64,000 bases of DNA from Alkalihalobacillus bogoriensis ATCC BAA-922 (GTDB lineage: Bacteria > Bacillota > Bacilli > Bacillales > Bacillaceae_F): contig NZ_JHYI01000019.1 in NCBI RefSeq assembly GCF_000621445.1, positions 1 to 64,000 of the forward strand. The letters are read 5' to 3'. The notes under the pieces are model-generated. The model saw only the letters and a program-made list of their open reading frames with translations, ran no database searches and was not told where the DNA came from. Positions 45,234 through 55,908 of the stretch are shown here, piece after piece. Numbering within the stretch: position 1 is the first letter of the stretch; the number at the start of each line of letters is the position of its first letter. The position numbers and the translations under genes are program-made.

Positions 45234-45861
45234 GTTTTGTGGGAACCATTCACAACAAGATATTGCCCTTGCTGTTCAAAGTAGGGCGTCCTTTATCGGC
45301 GTTGTTTTTGCAGAAAGTAAGAGAAAGGTAACAGCATCAGATGTAGCCAAGTGGATAAAATCTCACCCTTTACAGCGAGAACAAAAACTCGTCGGATTGT
45401 TTGTGAATGCTTCTCTTGAAGAGATTACTAGTGTTCTTTCTGGTGTTTCTCTTGATATCATTCAGTTGCACGGCAATGAAACGATAGAACAAGTCGAAAT
45501 GTTATCAAAGCAATTAGCAGTGCCGTTATGGAAAGTGATTCATCATGAACAACAGGCATGGTTAAAAATGGAGCAATATGCCCCTTTTGTTGATGGATTT
45601 GTCATTGATAGTAAAGTGAAAGGTCAATGGGGGGGAACGGGAACAACATTCGACTGGAGTCACCTACCATCTTATATTGAAACCGGAAAAAAACTTGCAC
45701 GTCCTACGTTTATCGCTGGCGGAATACAACCATCTAATATAGCAGAGTTACTCGTGTATCAGCCCGATGGAATTGATATGTCAAGTGGGATTGAAGAGAA
45801 AGGTAAAAAATCATCTGAACTTATGAAACAGATAGAAGAAAGGATCGAGTCATATGAGTAG
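45214..45861 (+). CDS. trpF: Phosphoribosylanthranilate isomerase
   Basis: The 215-residue TIM barrel has [34 protein letters not shown] and [11 protein letters not shown] with the GIDMSSGIE phosphate-binding end. ATG 45214 is chosen because AGGAG (45203-45207) is too close to the ATG at 45208. It overlaps trpC by 20 bases and trpB by eight. Confidence 0.94.
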   Translation: MLNPKLKFCGNHSQQDIALAVQSRASFIGVVFAESKRKVTASDVAKWIKSHPLQREQKLVGLFVNASLEEITSVLSGVSLDIIQLHGNETIEQVEMLSKQLAVPLWKVIHHEQQAWLKMEQYAPFVDGFVIDSKVKGQWGGTGTTFDWSHLPSYIETGKKLARPTFIAGGIQPSNIAELLVYQPDGIDMSSGIEEKGKKSSELMKQIEERIESYE

Positions 45862-47050
45862 TATATTTCCTGATGAAAGAGGAAGGTTTGGACAGTTTGG
45901 CGGCAAATACGTACCAGAAACATTAATGAATGCATTAGAAGAGCTCGAAGCAGCATTTACAGAAGCGATGAATGATGACAGCTTTCATCAAGAATATCAT
46001 GAACATCTTGAGAAATATGCAGGTCGACCAACAGCTTTATCGTTTGCGCAAAATTTAACTGAAACGCTTGGTGGAGCGAAAATCTTTTTAAAACGAGAAG
46101 ATTTATTGCATACAGGTGCCCATAAATTAAATAATGCGATGGGTCAGGCATTATTAGCAAAACGAATGGGCAAAAAGAAAATTGTAGCCGAAACAGGTGC
46201 GGGACAACATGGTGTAGCAACTGCAACGATCGCTGCTCGGTTTGGCTTGGAATGTAAAGTGTTTATGGGTGAAGAGGATATGGAGCGTCAAGCGTTAAAT
46301 GTATTCCGGATGGAATTACTTGGTGCAGAAGTTGTTCCAGCTACTTCAGGGAGTAAAACATTAAAAGACGCGACAAATGAAGCGATTCGTTATTGGGTTA
46401 CGAATGCCGAAGACACGTTTTATTTGATTGGCTCTGTTGTCGGACCGCATCCTTATCCACGGATGGTTCGTGATTTTCAACGCATTATCGGGGATGAATC
46501 AAAAGAGCAAATAGTTCAAGAAATTGGACGTTTGCCAGATGAAATCATCGCTTGTGTTGGTGGAGGAAGTAATGCGATTGGAATGTTTTATCCATTTTTA
46601 GAAGATGATGTCACGTTAATTGGTGTAGAAGCAGCAGGCAAAGGTGTGTCGACAAATGAACATGCTGCAACAATTACCAAAGGTACACTTGGTGTTATTC
46701 ATGGTTCATTAACGTATTTACTTCAAGATGAGGCCGGGCAAATCATTGAGCCATATTCAATTTCAGCGGGACTCGATTATCCAGGAGTTGGACCAGAACA
46801 TGCATATTTAGCAAGTATAGAGCGTGTTCGGTATGAAGCGATAACAGATAAACAGGCGTTATCCGCATTAAAGCTATTATCGGAAACAGAAGGGATTATT
46901 CCAGCGATTGAAAGTGCACATGCATTAGCAAAAGCATTTGAACGTGCCAAGCAATTATCACCTGACAAATCGATTTTAGTTTGTTTATCTGGTCGTGGAG
47001 ATAAAGATGTCCATACGTTAATGAAGCACTTTCGAGGTGAAACGATATGA
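45854..47050 (+). CDS. trpB: Tryptophan synthase beta chain
   Basis: This 398-residue PLP subunit joins indole and serine. It shows [35 protein letters not shown] with the PLP lysine, [25 protein letters not shown] and LSGRGDKD. The length is typical. Its end overlaps trpA by four bases. Confidence 0.97.
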   Translation: MSSIFPDERGRFGQFGGKYVPETLMNALEELEAAFTEAMNDDSFHQEYHEHLEKYAGRPTALSFAQNLTETLGGAKIFLKREDLLHTGAHKLNNAMGQALLAKRMGKKKIVAETGAGQHGVATATIAARFGLECKVFMGEEDMERQALNVFRMELLGAEVVPATSGSKTLKDATNEAIRYWVTNAEDTFYLIGSVVGPHPYPRMVRDFQRIIGDESKEQIVQEIGRLPDEIIACVGGGSNAIGMFYPFLEDDVTLIGVEAAGKGVSTNEHAATITKGTLGVIHGSLTYLLQDEAGQIIEPYSISAGLDYPGVGPEHAYLASIERVRYEAITDKQALSALKLLSETEGIIPAIESAHALAKAFERAKQLSPDKSILVCLSGRGDKDVHTLMKHFRGETI

Positions 47051-47847
47051 CGATAAGAATGAAACAAGTAATGGAAACGAAACAATACCCGCTTTTTATC
47101 CCTTTTATTATGGCAGGGGATCCAACACCTGAAGTGACGATTGATCTTGCACTTACATTACAAGAAGCGGGTGCACATGTTCTTGAGTTAGGAATTCCTT
47201 ATTCTGACCCACTTGCAGATGGGCCAGTCATTCAACGTTCGGCAAAACGGGCGTTACAGCATCAGATGTCATTGCAAAAAGCGCTTGAGTTAGTTCCAAA
47301 AATGAGAGCACAAGGTTTAACGATTCCGGTCATTGTGTTTACGTATTATAATCCGCTCCTTCAATTTGGTGAAGACCGTTTCATAGAACAAGCAAAACAA
47401 TATGAAATTGACGGATTACTCGTTCCTGATCTTCCGTTTGAAGAAAGTGAGCATGTTGCAACATTATGTGAAAACGCAGATTTATCATTTATTTCTTTAG
47501 TAGCACCAACATCAAAGCAAAGAATTGAAAAAATTGCTCATCATGCCCAAGGGTTCTTATACTGTGTGTCTTCTCTCGGTGTAACAGGAGTTCGAAATGA
47601 GTTCTCCCCGTCCGTCTATGAGTTTTTGGAAGAAGTGAAACAGCATAGCACAATTCCGATTGCTGTCGGGTTTGGAATCTCAAATAAAGAACAAGTCGAT
47701 GCGTTAGCCACTCATTGTGATGGAATTATTGTCGGCAGTGCAATCATCAAGCTTGTCGAGGAATTGGAACGACAATTAAAAGCTGAAAATACGAGAAAAG
47801 AAGCGCTCTCTTCAATAAAAACGTTTGTCCTCTCGCTCATTTCGTAA
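47047..47847 (+). CDS. trpA: Tryptophan synthase alpha chain
   Basis: This 266-residue TIM barrel releases indole from indoleglycerol phosphate. It has [34 protein letters not shown] with the catalytic Glu and Asp, [12 protein letters not shown] and [12 protein letters not shown]. It closes the trp block; hisC follows after 44 bases. Confidence 0.96.
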   Translation: MTIRMKQVMETKQYPLFIPFIMAGDPTPEVTIDLALTLQEAGAHVLELGIPYSDPLADGPVIQRSAKRALQHQMSLQKALELVPKMRAQGLTIPVIVFTYYNPLLQFGEDRFIEQAKQYEIDGLLVPDLPFEESEHVATLCENADLSFISLVAPTSKQRIEKIAHHAQGFLYCVSSLGVTGVRNEFSPSVYEFLEEVKQHSTIPIAVGFGISNKEQVDALATHCDGIIVGSAIIKLVEELERQLKAENTRKEALSSIKTFVLSLIS

Positions 47848-47891
47848 TAAGATAGGAGAATAGGAAAATAAACGTAACAGGGGTGCTAATG

Positions 47892-48983
47892 ATGAACGTA
47901 AAAAAACAGTTAATTGGCTTACCATCTTATAAGCCTGGAAAGCCAATTGAAGAAGTAAAAAAAGAATTCGGCTTAGAAAAAGTCGTAAAGCTCGCGTCAA
48001 ATGAAAATCCTTTCGGCGCTTCGAAAAAAGCGGCAGAAGCAATTGCAAATGCAGCTTCAAATACAGCTTTATATCCAGATGGATACGCAGCTACATTACG
48101 AAGTGCCGTTGCATCTTTTCATTCCGTTGATGAAAATCAACTGATCTTTGGAAATGGCTCTGATGAAGTCATTCAAATCTTATGTCGAGCATTTTTGACA
48201 CCAGATTCCAATACGGTCACTGCAGATCCGACTTTTTCACAATATAAATTAAATGCTGTCATTGAAGGAACAGAAGTCCGTGAAGTCCCTTCTGTTGATG
48301 GTGTTCATGATTTAGAAGCGATGGCGGACGCGATTGATGAAAACACGAAAATTGTTTGGGTATGTAATCCAAATAATCCATCAGGTACATATGTAAATGA
48401 AGAAGCGTTTTTGCAATTTTTAAAGAAAGTTCCAGAAAACGTATTAGTCGTTTCTGATGAAGCTTACTATGAATATGTAACAGCAAATGATTTCCCAGAA
48501 ACGCTTCCATTATTAAAGCAATATAAAAACTTAATCGTTCTGCGTACATTTTCGAAAGCATATGGATTAGCTGCTTTACGAGTAGGTTATGGCATTGGGC
48601 ACCCATCTATCATTTCTTTGCTTGATCCAGTTCGCCCGCCTTTTAATAATAATACGTTTTCTCATGTCGCAGCGATTGCTGCATTGGAAGATCAAGCGTT
48701 TATTCAAGAGTGTTTTGAAAAAAATAAACAAGGGATTGCCCAATTCACTTCGTTTTGTGAAAAATATAAGTTGAAATATTACCCGACACAAACGAATTTT
48801 ATTTTAATTGATTTTAATGTATCTGGAGATGTCTTATTCCAATATTTATTAGAGCGTGGTTATATTATTCGTTCTGGAGAAGCGTTAGGATTCCCAACTT
48901 GTATTCGAGTAACGGTAGGAAACGAAGAAGAAAACAACGGAATTATAAAACTGTTATCAGCATGGCTTGAAGAAAATCAGTAA
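47892..48983 (+). CDS. hisC: Histidinol-phosphate / aromatic aminotransferase
   Basis: The 363-residue PLP enzyme has [56 protein letters not shown] and the PLP lysine in [19 protein letters not shown]. In bacilli HisC also transaminates prephenate-derived keto acids, which explains its place beside tyrA. ATG 47892 gives a normal distance from AGGGGTG and agrees with the family N terminus; an ATG three bases earlier is also possible. Confidence 0.93.
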   Translation: MNVKKQLIGLPSYKPGKPIEEVKKEFGLEKVVKLASNENPFGASKKAAEAIANAASNTALYPDGYAATLRSAVASFHSVDENQLIFGNGSDEVIQILCRAFLTPDSNTVTADPTFSQYKLNAVIEGTEVREVPSVDGVHDLEAMADAIDENTKIVWVCNPNNPSGTYVNEEAFLQFLKKVPENVLVVSDEAYYEYVTANDFPETLPLLKQYKNLIVLRTFSKAYGLAALRVGYGIGHPSIISLLDPVRPPFNNNTFSHVAAIAALEDQAFIQECFEKNKQGIAQFTSFCEKYKLKYYPTQTNFILIDFNVSGDVLFQYLLERGYIIRSGEALGFPTCIRVTVGNEEENNGIIKLLSAWLEENQ

Positions 48984-49009
48984 GCCATATAGAAAAAGGA
49001 GTATGACCA

Positions 49010-50110
49010 GTGAAACGAACTGCTTTTGTCATTGGTCTAGGATTAATAGGTGGATCAATTGCTCTCGCGATTAAGCGAGAGCATGATGCACATTTACTAG
49101 GCTTTGATATTAATGAACAACAAGTAAAAATGGCATTATCTTTAAAAATTATAGATGAGGTCCCAAATTCAATTGAAGAAGGTGTTGCACAAGCAGATTT
49201 CATCATCCTTGCCACACCTGTTTCAAAAACAGAATTATTATTAGAGCAACTTGCACAAATGAACATAAAGCAAGGGGCGATTATTACTGATGTTGGTAGT
49301 ACGAAAAAGCGAATTTTCGAAAAGGCAAGCTGTTTAGAACATAAAGGTGTAACATTTATAGGTGGTCATCCGATGGCTGGTTCCCACAAAAGTGGTGTAG
49401 AAGCAGCGAGAGCTCATCTTTTTGAAAATGCGTTTTATATACTGACCCCTTATGAGACATCACAAATGAATAAAGTGATTCAGCTGCAAAATTGGCTGAA
49501 AGGAACAAAGGCAAAATTTATTGAAATGTCTGCTGAACAACATGATAAACTTGCAGGCGCGATCAGTCATTTTCCTCATATTGTAGCAGCAAGCCTTGTT
49601 CATCAAGTGGCTAAGTTTGAAGCAGAAGATCCGTTAGTGTCTCAGCTAGCTGCAGGTGGATTTCGTGATATTACAAGAATCGCTTCAGCAAGTCCTGTGA
49701 TGTGGCGTGATATTTTGCTTCATAATAAAGAAAGCTTATTAGACTTATTGGAGAAATGGCAAGAGGAAATGACGTATGTGAAAGAGCTTATCGAAGTAGG
49801 CGATAATGAAAAAATTCACGAGTATTTTCAAACGGCAAAGCTATTTCGAGATGGGTTACCTGTACATAAAAAAGGCGCAATTCCTGCTTTTTACGATTTA
49901 TTTGTTGATGTTCCGGACCATCCAGGTGTTATTTCTGACGTGACAAGAATGTTAGCCGATGAAAACATTAGTATTACGAATATTCGAATTATTGAAACAA
50001 GAGAAGATATTATGGGGGCATTGCGCTTAAGTTTCCGCTCTGAAGAAGATCGGTTACAAGCGCAAGAGAAACTTCATTCAGAATTATATGAGACCTATAT
50101 GAATGAGTAA
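49010..50110 (+). CDS. tyrA: Prephenate dehydrogenase with ACT domain
   Basis: The 366-residue enzyme oxidises prephenate to 4-hydroxyphenylpyruvate. The NAD fold [16 protein letters not shown] is at the start, [11 protein letters not shown] and [16 protein letters not shown] follow. A C-terminal ACT domain (about 290-366, [15 protein letters not shown]) is the likely site of feedback control. The GTG start follows AAAAGGAG. It overlaps the aroE leader region at its stop. Confidence 0.95.
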   Translation: MKRTAFVIGLGLIGGSIALAIKREHDAHLLGFDINEQQVKMALSLKIIDEVPNSIEEGVAQADFIILATPVSKTELLLEQLAQMNIKQGAIITDVGSTKKRIFEKASCLEHKGVTFIGGHPMAGSHKSGVEAARAHLFENAFYILTPYETSQMNKVIQLQNWLKGTKAKFIEMSAEQHDKLAGAISHFPHIVAASLVHQVAKFEAEDPLVSQLAAGGFRDITRIASASPVMWRDILLHNKESLLDLLEKWQEEMTYVKELIEVGDNEKIHEYFQTAKLFRDGLPVHKKGAIPAFYDLFVDVPDHPGVISDVTRMLADENISITNIRIIETREDIMGALRLSFRSEEDRLQAQEKLHSELYETYMNE

Positions 50111-50123
50111 GGAGAGAAATAGC

Positions 50124-51410
50124 GTGGATCAAACGGTGCAAAAAGTAACGAACGGTTTACAAGGAACGATTACGATTCCAGGCGATAAATCGATTTCTCA
50201 TCGTGCAGTGATGTTTGGGGCGATAGCAAACGGAACAACGACAGTAGAAGGGTTTTTGCCAGGAGAAGATTGCTTAAGTACGATATCTTGCTTTCAGAAG
50301 CTAGGAGTTTCGATTCAACAAAACGATGATAAAGTAACGATTGAAGGAAAAGGGTATGCAGGATTAAAAGAGCCTGTAGATATATTAGATGTTGGAAACT
50401 CGGGAACAACAACAAGGTTAATGCTTGGCATTTTAGCGACATTACCGTTCCATTGTGTCGTTATTGGTGATTCATCAATAGCAAAACGTCCGATGTCTCG
50501 CGTGACAAACCCATTACGAGAAATGGGGGCAAAGATTGATGGAAGAGACAACGGAAATTTAACGCCATTATCGATTCGTGGTGGGGGAACAAAGGCGATT
50601 CAGTTTGAATCGAAAGTAGCAAGTGCACAAGTAAAGTCTTGTATCCTTCTCGCTGGCTTACAAAGTGAGGGAGAAACGGTCGTGTCAGAGCCACATGTAT
50701 CGAGAGATCATACAGAACGCATGTTACGAGCATTTGGAGTTGACGTCAAACAAAATGGGCGAACAACTTCGGTTCAAGGAGGTCAACAGTTAACTGGTGG
50801 ACATATCGTTGTACCTGGAGATATTTCTTCAGCTGCGTTTATGCTCGTTGCTGGTGCGATTGTGCCTAATAGTTCGATTACATTATTAAATGTTGGTGTG
50901 AACCCAACAAGGACAGGCATCATTGATGTGTTACAGCAAATGGGCGCGAACTTAGTCATTGAAAATGAAAGAACAATCAATGACGAGCCCGTAGCAGATT
51001 TGACAATTTCGACTTCGTCATTAAAAGGAATTGAAATTAGTGGAGACATCATTCCTAGATTAATTGATGAAATTCCAGTTATCGCTCTTCTTGCTACACA
51101 AGCAGAAGGAAAAACAGTAATTAAAGATGCCGAAGAATTAAAAGTAAAAGAAACAAATCGAATTGACACTGTTGTAAGTGAGTTATTAAAGCTTGGTGCT
51201 TCAATTGAAGCGACAGATGATGGCATGATTATTTATGGGAAATCTGACTTAACAGGAAGTACTGTAAAGAGCTATGGTGACCATCGAATTGGGATGACGA
51301 TGGCGATAGCCGGCTGCATTGCAACTGGAACGGTTACAGTACAAGAAAGTGAAGCGATAGCCGTATCATACCCTAATTTTTTTACACAGCTACAATCATT
51401 ACAAAAATAA
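50124..51410 (+). CDS. aroE: 3-phosphoshikimate 1-carboxyvinyltransferase (EPSP synthase)
   Basis: This 428-residue enzyme transfers enolpyruvyl to shikimate 3-phosphate. It shows [78 protein letters not shown] and [13 protein letters not shown]. The GTG at 50124 is nine bases after TAAGGAG. It is the last gene of the aromatic supraoperon and is followed by a strong terminator. B. subtilis symbol used (aroA in E. coli). Confidence 0.96.
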   Translation: MDQTVQKVTNGLQGTITIPGDKSISHRAVMFGAIANGTTTVEGFLPGEDCLSTISCFQKLGVSIQQNDDKVTIEGKGYAGLKEPVDILDVGNSGTTTRLMLGILATLPFHCVVIGDSSIAKRPMSRVTNPLREMGAKIDGRDNGNLTPLSIRGGGTKAIQFESKVASAQVKSCILLAGLQSEGETVVSEPHVSRDHTERMLRAFGVDVKQNGRTTSVQGGQQLTGGHIVVPGDISSAAFMLVAGAIVPNSSITLLNVGVNPTRTGIIDVLQQMGANLVIENERTINDEPVADLTISTSSLKGIEISGDIIPRLIDEIPVIALLATQAEGKTVIKDAEELKVKETNRIDTVVSELLKLGASIEATDDGMIIYGKSDLTGSTVKSYGDHRIGMTMAIAGCIATGTVTVQESEAIAVSYPNFFTQLQSLQK

Positions 51411-51428
51411 ATATAGAAGTGCACAAAG

Positions 51429-51470
51429 AGTGATTCCATGATAATTGAACTTATCATGGAATCACTTTTG
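51429..51470 (+). terminator. Terminator of aromatic supraoperon
   Basis: A perfect 16-bp stem pairs 51429-51444 with 51451-51466 around a TTGAAC loop, followed by TTTG. Confidence 0.9.
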
Positions 51471-51509
51471 CTAGTTTTAAATTCCTTTTCAAATTTTTCT
51501 GAAATATCG

Positions 51510-51537
51510 TTGACATTAAAAAGATTTACGTTATAAT
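51510..51537 (+). promoter_or_regulatory. Sigma-A promoter upstream of structured leader
   Basis: TTGACA (51510-51515), 16 bases, TATAAT (51532-51537). Both boxes match the consensus perfectly. Confidence 0.8.
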
Positions 51538-51545
51538 AAAAATTA

Positions 51546-51655
51546 AGCGTATGGTTTCTCTCCACTCCTATCCATACTAATAATTTTAGCATCTTGCTAA
51601 ACCTATTTGAAAGCGTTTACTTATCGTTTCGGATAGGTTCTTTTTTTTGTAGAAT
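51546..51655 (+). ncRNA. Structured leader or small RNA with terminator and cre-like site
   Basis: After the promoter come three stems: GTATGG with CCATAC (about 51549-51577), TTTAGCA-TCT-TGCTAAA (about 51585-51602), and a terminator in which AACCTAT...GAAAGCG pairs with CG-TTTC..ATAGGTT before a run of eight T ending near 51649. Inside the terminator arm lies TGAAAGCGTTTACT (51608-51621), a near-consensus CcpA cre site. This could be a transcription attenuator for the gene at 51723, or an independent RNA of about 100 nt. It does not match a riboswitch class I know. Confidence 0.6.
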
Positions 51656-51722
51656 ACAGTTATTTATTTTACGTCCCCTTCATAGCTTGTCTATAGAAGC
51701 TTTGATTTTAGGAGGGGATTGT

Positions 51723-52607
51723 GTGAAGTATATCGTTGAAAATGTAAAAAGAATAACAGAAGAAGGCATTCAAATGAATCGTTCGTATTTATTTGAATCT
51801 GATTCGATTCGGTATATCAATACAAAGATGAAAAAACTTCAATGGATGAGAATGAATATTGACGGGTTTTCATTACAACCAAGCCATGTTATGAATGACC
51901 TGAATCTTTGTCAAGAAACCCATTTTTCGATGTTTAAAAAGAGGATGAAACAATTAATTTCATTAGGTTGTACAACGGTTGTTACTTATTGCGAGATTTA
52001 TAATATTCGAGAATTTACCCCTCTTATTAAAAAAGCAAGGCATCGTATGATAAATAGTGGTATTGATTTTGTTGTCGGTGTTCGTACAAATAGTAAAACA
52101 TTAACCCCAGCTTTTATTCGTTTATGCAAACGCCATAAAGTGCCTATTGTCCTTGTCGATTTTACTGACCAAAAAGAGCTTCAACATAAGATATGGCAAC
52201 AAATTAAAGATGCCATGCATTTTTATCAACCTCTTATTATTCCGAATTGGGATCATGTTTGTCAGTCTGAAAAAGAAGCGGAACAGTGGAGTCAATTATG
52301 GCAATATTACGCGACAGAATACCAGATTCCAACATGCTTTTCCTTTCCAGCTGATTATGTCCCATTTCCTAAAGCACTACTTCAAAGGTTAGGGTTATAT
52401 CCGAAAAAAGGAACGTTACTCGTAAGCAGTGATGTTGATTATATATTAACGGATGAACATGATAGTGAAAAAGTCGATGTTGTCGTTTTACGTGGAAAAG
52501 TGATAAAAGCTGGAAATATTACAGAATATAAACCTGGTTATGGTCGAGAACAAAGGGTTCGTCTTCCGGGGAGTTATCTATCGATTTCTGAAGCTTATTC
52601 AATATAG
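51723..52607 (+). CDS. Unrecognised 294-aa protein, faint amidohydrolase look
   Basis: The 294-residue soluble protein contains GCTTVVTYCEIYN, FVVGVRTNSKTL, VPIVLVDFTDQ and a C-terminal VVVLRGKVIKAGNITEYKPG that resembles the closing beta-sandwich of amidohydrolases. The metal-binding HxH motif of active amidohydrolases is not seen, so it may be a degenerate relative; this is a guess. GTG 51723 follows AGGAGGGGA. It stands alone between aroE and ypiA behind the structured leader. I do not recognise the family. Confidence 0.7.
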   Translation: MKYIVENVKRITEEGIQMNRSYLFESDSIRYINTKMKKLQWMRMNIDGFSLQPSHVMNDLNLCQETHFSMFKKRMKQLISLGCTTVVTYCEIYNIREFTPLIKKARHRMINSGIDFVVGVRTNSKTLTPAFIRLCKRHKVPIVLVDFTDQKELQHKIWQQIKDAMHFYQPLIIPNWDHVCQSEKEAEQWSQLWQYYATEYQIPTCFSFPADYVPFPKALLQRLGLYPKKGTLLVSSDVDYILTDEHDSEKVDVVVLRGKVIKAGNITEYKPGYGREQRVRLPGSYLSISEAYSI

Positions 52608-52698
52608 TGATTGTATGAGGTCGTTTTCTTTTCCTACTCGTATCATTTTGGTATGATGACAATATGGACTTGTAACGAAGTAGGAGGGAAATCGGACA

Positions 52699-53964
52699 TT
52701 GACAATTGAACAAGCGTTTAAAAAAATCGAGCAAGGTGAAATTGCCGCAGGCTTAAAGCAACTCGAACAAATCGAAATAGAAGCCGATCATGAAACGAAA
52801 TATATGGTGGCGCAAGCCTATTATGAATTAGGACATCTAGAGGCGTCCAAACGCATAATGGACGAGCTTATTATGTTGTACCCAGATGAGGGAGAATTAT
52901 ATATTTTTTTAGCTGAGCTTCTCATTGATATGGATGAAGAAGATGAAGCGATTGATATGTTATTAGAAATAAAGGAAACAGATGGTGTATATGTTCAAGC
53001 ACAATTATTATTAGCGGATTTATATCAATTGCAAGGGTTAGAAGAAGTGGCAGAGCAAAAATTAATAAACGCGCTGAAAAAAGCGCCAAATGAACCGATT
53101 GTGTCACTAGGGTTAGGTGAATTTTATTTAGAGCGTGGTGACTATCAAAAAAGCATTCCTCATTTAAAAAAAGCGTTATATGCCAATGAACCGACATTTG
53201 AAGCTTTTCATATTGAATTACGGTTAGCAGAAGCGTTTAGTGCGGCTGGAGAGTTTGAAGAGGCGATTGAATTTTATCAAAAAGGGTTAAAGGATCATGA
53301 CGACCCAATGAGTCGGTTTGGGTATGCGTATACCGTCTATCAACTGGAAGACTTTGAAACGGCGGTGCAACAATTTAAAAAAGTAAAAGATCAAGATCCT
53401 TCATTTAGTAGTTTATATCCATATTTAGCAAAATCATATGAAGCATTGCACAAATACAAGGATGCGCTGCATACTATAGAAGAAGGCTTAAAGATTGATG
53501 AATATAATGAAGGTCTTTATGTTCATGGCGCCAAATTATGCTTTAAAACAGGAGATGCGAACAAAGCGGAAAATTTATTACGACAAGTTATTAGCTTAAA
53601 CCCTTCTTATTTTGAAGCAGTCCGCACATTAGCCTCTTATTTCAAACATGAAGAACGGTTTGAAGATTTATTAGAATTAATTGAACATATCGAAGAGTTT
53701 GGAGAGCAAGACCCATTATTAACGTGGTATCAAGCGCATGGATTGTGGAAAGAAGATAAATTTGATGCAGCCAGTGAAGCATTCACAAAAGTAACAGAGC
53801 ATTTTACTGACGATGCTGAGTTTTGTGAAGACTATGGAATGTTTTTAATGGAAAGTGGTTACAGAAAAGAAGGTACTGAACTTTTACAACGTGCAATTTC
53901 ATTAGACGATGAGCGATTACATTTAGTTGAATACTTAGAACAAATACGTGAAGAATTAGAGTAA
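52699..53964 (+). CDS. ypiA: TPR-repeat protein YpiA
   Basis: This 421-residue protein is made of about ten to twelve tetratricopeptide repeats (such as AQAYYELGHLEASKRIMDEL and LGLGEFYLERGDYQKSIPHL) with no signal peptide or membrane segment. TPR arrays act as protein-binding scaffolds; the partners are unknown. The TTG start follows GGAGGG. The place between aroE and ypiB fits YpiA of B. subtilis. Confidence 0.87.
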   Translation: MTIEQAFKKIEQGEIAAGLKQLEQIEIEADHETKYMVAQAYYELGHLEASKRIMDELIMLYPDEGELYIFLAELLIDMDEEDEAIDMLLEIKETDGVYVQAQLLLADLYQLQGLEEVAEQKLINALKKAPNEPIVSLGLGEFYLERGDYQKSIPHLKKALYANEPTFEAFHIELRLAEAFSAAGEFEEAIEFYQKGLKDHDDPMSRFGYAYTVYQLEDFETAVQQFKKVKDQDPSFSSLYPYLAKSYEALHKYKDALHTIEEGLKIDEYNEGLYVHGAKLCFKTGDANKAENLLRQVISLNPSYFEAVRTLASYFKHEERFEDLLELIEHIEEFGEQDPLLTWYQAHGLWKEDKFDAASEAFTKVTEHFTDDAEFCEDYGMFLMESGYRKEGTELLQRAISLDDERLHLVEYLEQIREELE

Positions 53965-54091
53965 TAGCCCGTAAAAAAATGAAATATAATAAAGGAAAAA
54001 CAAAGGGAAATCACGAATATTGTAGTAAGTAAATAAAGGTAATCGCGTCGTTTTTTATAGCCAAAGGGATTTTCGACTAAGGAGGGGAATA

Positions 54092-54643
54092 ATGATGAGT
54101 AGCGTTATTTCTGTCGTTGAAAAAAAAGACTTTTTAAGATGGTTTTTAAAAACGTTTCAATTAAAGCGAAGAGAGTGTGCATGGTTATTAAATTATTTAA
54201 TTAGTGATGATGAGTTAATGAAACGGGTCCATTTTGTTGAAAAAGCAGAGTACTGTCCAAAGGCATTAATTATTTCTACGACTGATGTTGAAAATGTCCC
54301 TTTTAGTTTTCATAAAAAAAAGCATGTGACAATGGATGCTGAAAAAGCGTTTCATGATATTCGCTTGCATGATGACGAAGACGTTTACATTCAACTTAAC
54401 TTTATCGGTTCGAAAGTAAACCATCATTATGTGGCTGTTCTTGAAGAAAATCCATTTATTCCTGAAAACAATGAAATGGCAACGGTTGATGGAATTTTAG
54501 CTGAACTTGTGTTGGAGAAATCACTACACTCATTTGCAAAAAAGCAATTGCAAAATGAAATTGATAACGCTCTTGATGAAGAAGATCGTGAGCGGTTTAT
54601 CCAGCTGACAAATCAGTTAAAGAAATTCATGACGGAAGATTGA
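54092..54643 (+). CDS. ypiB: UPF0302 protein YpiB
   Basis: This 183-residue cytoplasmic protein has LKRRECAWLLNYLISDDELM and a C-terminal helical region of the type IDNALDEEDRERFIQLTNQL, as in the YpiB/UPF0302 family. AAGGAGG lies six bases before ATG 54092; a second ATG follows directly. Function is not established. A strong terminator follows. Confidence 0.87.
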   Translation: MMSSVISVVEKKDFLRWFLKTFQLKRRECAWLLNYLISDDELMKRVHFVEKAEYCPKALIISTTDVENVPFSFHKKKHVTMDAEKAFHDIRLHDDEDVYIQLNFIGSKVNHHYVAVLEENPFIPENNEMATVDGILAELVLEKSLHSFAKKQLQNEIDNALDEEDRERFIQLTNQLKKFMTED

Positions 54644-54646
54644 GCT

Positions 54647-54690
54647 AAGCTACTGAAAAAGGAGTTTTCCTTTTTCAGTAGCTTCATTTA
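54647..54690 (+). terminator. Terminator after ypiB
   Basis: AAGCTACTGAAAAAGGA (54647-54663) pairs with TCCTTTTTCAGTAGCTT (54668-54684); CATTTATTTTT follows. Confidence 0.85.
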
Positions 54691-54769
54691 TTTTTCATAG
54701 GGTTTTCTTTTTTTTGTATATCCAGTAACATAGAGTAGAAACTATAAAAGAACAAAGGGTGAAGATTGT

Positions 54770-55231
54770 ATGAAGTGGCAAACGATGGACATTGATACAT
54801 ATATTCAATCAAAAGAATATGTAGACACAGCAGTTATTCCACTAGTACCAATGTCTGTAAAAACACAAGAAATGAAATCAGTTGTCGCCATGGGGGAATT
54901 TATTTCAACGATTTCATTTGAGTTAGAACGTCAATTTCGAGGACGATTAATCGAACTTCCTAGCTTTACATATTTAAAAGAAGAAACAATCGAACAAAAG
55001 CTAGAGAGGTTAGAAACGTGGCAAACACATTTAAAAGAAAATGGACTAGCTCATTTGATATTTTTAACATCTGATTCAGAGTGGCGTACCGTTGAGCAAC
55101 AATTAAGCGGGTTGCTCATTTGGTTGCCTACGATTCCATTAGAGCATTTAGATTCGAAATATAAGATGGAAACGGTATCAGACCAAATTAAGCAATTAAT
55201 TCCTATCATTACAAAGAAATGGCAAAGTTAA
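54770..55231 (+). CDS. ypiF: YpiF family protein (DUF2487 type)
   Basis: This 153-residue soluble protein starts MKWQTMDIDTYIQSKEYVDT, has TAVIPLVPMS and ends with a basic tail. Its place directly before qcrA matches YpiF. AAGGGTGA precedes the ATG. No function is known; the linkage to the bc complex is conserved. Confidence 0.83.
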   Translation: MKWQTMDIDTYIQSKEYVDTAVIPLVPMSVKTQEMKSVVAMGEFISTISFELERQFRGRLIELPSFTYLKEETIEQKLERLETWQTHLKENGLAHLIFLTSDSEWRTVEQQLSGLLIWLPTIPLEHLDSKYKMETVSDQIKQLIPIITKKWQS

Positions 55232-55390
55232 CAACTGATCATTGTAAAATAATGTAAATATTGTGCCTAAATTCATACAAAATTCATATTATCTTGCACA
55301 TTGGCAAACATTATATTATCATAAGTATGTCCTAGTATATAATGTGTGAATTTTGTCCGAAGAGGACGACAACGTAGGGGGGGAAAGAGA

Positions 55391-55894
55391 GTGAGTGAGA
55401 AAGACCATAAGGTATCGAGACGACAATTCCTTACATACACGTTGATGGGTGTAGGTGGCTTTATGGCTGCAGGTATGGTCATGCCAATGGCACGTTTTGC
55501 TTTAGATCCAGCATTAAAAGTTGGTGAAGAAACAGATATGGTACCAATTAAATTAAAACCTGAAGAAGTGACAGCAGAGCCACAGCGTGTTAATTTTTCG
55601 TTTGAACAAGTTGATGCTTGGTATACTTCTGAAGTAACTCAAGCTGCATGGGTATTTGAAAAAGATGGAGAAATTGTGGCATTATCACCAACTTGTACAC
55701 ATTTAGGCTGTACGGTTGACTGGAACACAAATCCAGACTATGAAAATCAATTTTTCTGCCCATGTCATTTCGGGCGTTTCGAGTTAGATGGAACGAACGT
55801 ACCAAATACACCTCCTACCGAGCCACTTCACAAATATGATTTGGAAGTGCGAGATGGAGTCATTTATTTAGGAAGACCAAGACCACAAGTATAG
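55391..55894 (+). CDS. qcrA: Menaquinol:cytochrome c reductase iron-sulfur subunit
   Basis: The 167-residue Rieske protein has a Tat-type start (SRRQFLTY) with one membrane helix (about 16-34) and the cluster ligands CTHLGC and CPCHFG near residues 100-125. It carries electrons from menaquinol to cytochrome. GTG 55391 follows TAGGGGGGGAAAG. The frame is open upstream without a ribosome site. Confidence 0.95.
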   Translation: MSEKDHKVSRRQFLTYTLMGVGGFMAAGMVMPMARFALDPALKVGEETDMVPIKLKPEEVTAEPQRVNFSFEQVDAWYTSEVTQAAWVFEKDGEIVALSPTCTHLGCTVDWNTNPDYENQFFCPCHFGRFELDGTNVPNTPPTEPLHKYDLEVRDGVIYLGRPRPQV

Positions 55895-55908
55895 GAGGGG
55901 CGTAATTC

